From Propionibacteriaceae bacterium (lineage in GTDB: Bacteria; Actinomycetota; Actinomycetes; Propionibacteriales; Propionibacteriaceae), in NCBI GenBank assembly GCA_003158895.1, contig PMLO01000097.1, forward strand, positions 2,009-7,205: 5,197 nucleotides of DNA, in the 5' to 3' direction. The position numbers were made by a program, and so were the translations under genes. The notes beneath the pieces are model-generated. The model worked only from the letters and a program-made list of their open reading frames with translations, ran no database searches and had not been told where the DNA came from. Shown piece by piece: positions 4,749-5,197 of the stretch; positions within the stretch are counted from its first letter, which is position 1; each line of letters begins with the position of its first letter.

Positions 4749-5197
4749 GACGCGTCCTTCGATCCGGCGCTGACGCGTTCGCGCGGACTCGCGGACGCAC
4801 GCTCGGTCTCCTTGAGCACCGGAAAGCCCAGCAGCACCGGACCCTCGACGCGAAGCGCGCCCTTGACCGGGCACGCCGCGACGCAGTCCATGCACCCGAT
4901 GCAGTCCGTGCTGACGAACGGCTTGGCCTTGCTCGGCTCGATGCCGACGGGGCATGTCTTGTCGCACATCGTGCAGTCCGTGCAGACCTGGGGCGACCGG
5001 CGGATACGTACGAGGCTGAACCTGCTGAGGATCGCGAACACGCCGCCGAGGGGGCACAGGTAGCGGCACCAGAAGCGATCCACGACCAGCGATCCGCCAA
5101 GGATCACGGCGAGGATCGCGATGGAGATCCACATCGTCGACGCGTTGAACGCGAAGAGCCACCGCAGGCCGAACAGCGTGACGTACGGGTCGTAGTC
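4745..5197 (-). CDS. NapH/MauN-type membrane 4Fe-4S protein, N-terminus beyond window edge
   Basis: 150 residues are visible and the frame is open at the window edge. The visible part starts DYDPYVTLFGLRWLF. There is one membrane helix (about 22-39). Next comes FWCRYLCPLGG with Cys44 and Cys48, a CxxxCP motif typical of NapH, NosR and related proteins at the cytoplasmic membrane. Two ferredoxin-type 4Fe-4S sites follow: Cys72, Cys75, Cys78 and Cys82 in CTDCTMCDKTCPVG, and Cys99, Cys102, Cys105 and Cys109 in CIGCMDCVAACP. All eight ligands are intact. The polar C-terminus lacks further motifs. Such proteins pass electrons between the quinone pool or cytosolic donors and extracytoplasmic redox partners; the partner here is unknown. 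An internal ATG at 5134 is unlikely to be the start, because the upstream frame carries family-like sequence. The gene is coupled by ATGA to the exported two-domain protein. Confidence 0.92.
   Translation of the reverse strand, partial: DYDPYVTLFGLRWLFAFNASTMWISIAILAVILGGSLVVDRFWCRYLCPLGGVFAILSRFSLVRIRRSPQVCTDCTMCDKTCPVGIEPSKAKPFVSTDCIGCMDCVAACPVKGALRVEGPVLLGFPVLKETERASASPRERVSAGSKDAS
4755..4760 (-). promoter_or_regulatory. Ribosome binding site of the exported two-domain protein
   Basis: The minus strand reads GAAGGA, 6 nt before the ATG at 4748 and inside the end of the Fe-S gene. It confirms this start over the longer reading frame that extends upstream. Confidence 0.8.

Noticed and set aside
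4014..5063. Long open frame on the plus strand
   Set aside because: It is antisense to the Fe-S and exported-protein genes, is Arg/Gly-rich and has no recognisable domain.
4749..5162. Upstream extension of the exported two-domain protein in its own frame
   Set aside because: It would overlap the Fe-S gene, which has eight intact cluster cysteines; ATG 4748 has its own Shine-Dalgarno and a signal sequence right after it.

Overview
The window is high-GC DNA with short intergenic gaps, G/C-ending codons, ATGA stop/start overlaps and possible leaderless starts. This fits an actinobacterium or another high-GC Gram-positive lineage. The assignment is inference; no rRNA or other taxonomic marker is present, and the Lgt protein resembles proteobacterial versions more than the usual actinobacterial form.

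Layout: positions 1-358 (minus) hold the start of a VOC/PhnB-like glyoxalase-fold protein cut off by the window edge. Positions 393-1265 (minus) encode prolipoprotein diacylglyceryl transferase (lgt). A 133-bp divergent gap with a repeated motif separates lgt from a plus-strand secreted DUF2202 ferritin-like protein (1399-2127), followed by a strong hairpin terminator (2158-2187). Convergent to it, on the minus strand, is a four-gene run. Read in its own direction this is: a membrane 4Fe-4S protein of the NapH/MauN type (4745-5197, N-terminus outside the window), an exported protein with two copies of a roughly 60-residue IKGSMTL domain joined by a Thr/Pro/Ser linker (4080-4748), an OmpR-type response regulator (3302-4015) and its sensor histidine kinase (2223-3305). 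The first pair and the last pair are each joined by an ATGA overlap; 64 bp separate the pairs.

How they may work together: the Fe-S protein and the two-domain exported protein look like parts of a membrane electron-transfer module. The two-component system directly downstream is a plausible regulator of it, and perhaps of the DUF2202 gene. The kinase has a short glycine-rich external loop whose GTGxGYG motif also occurs in the DUF2202 tail. These links are inferred from position and motif sharing only. No tRNA, rRNA, CRISPR array, transposase or attachment site was seen.
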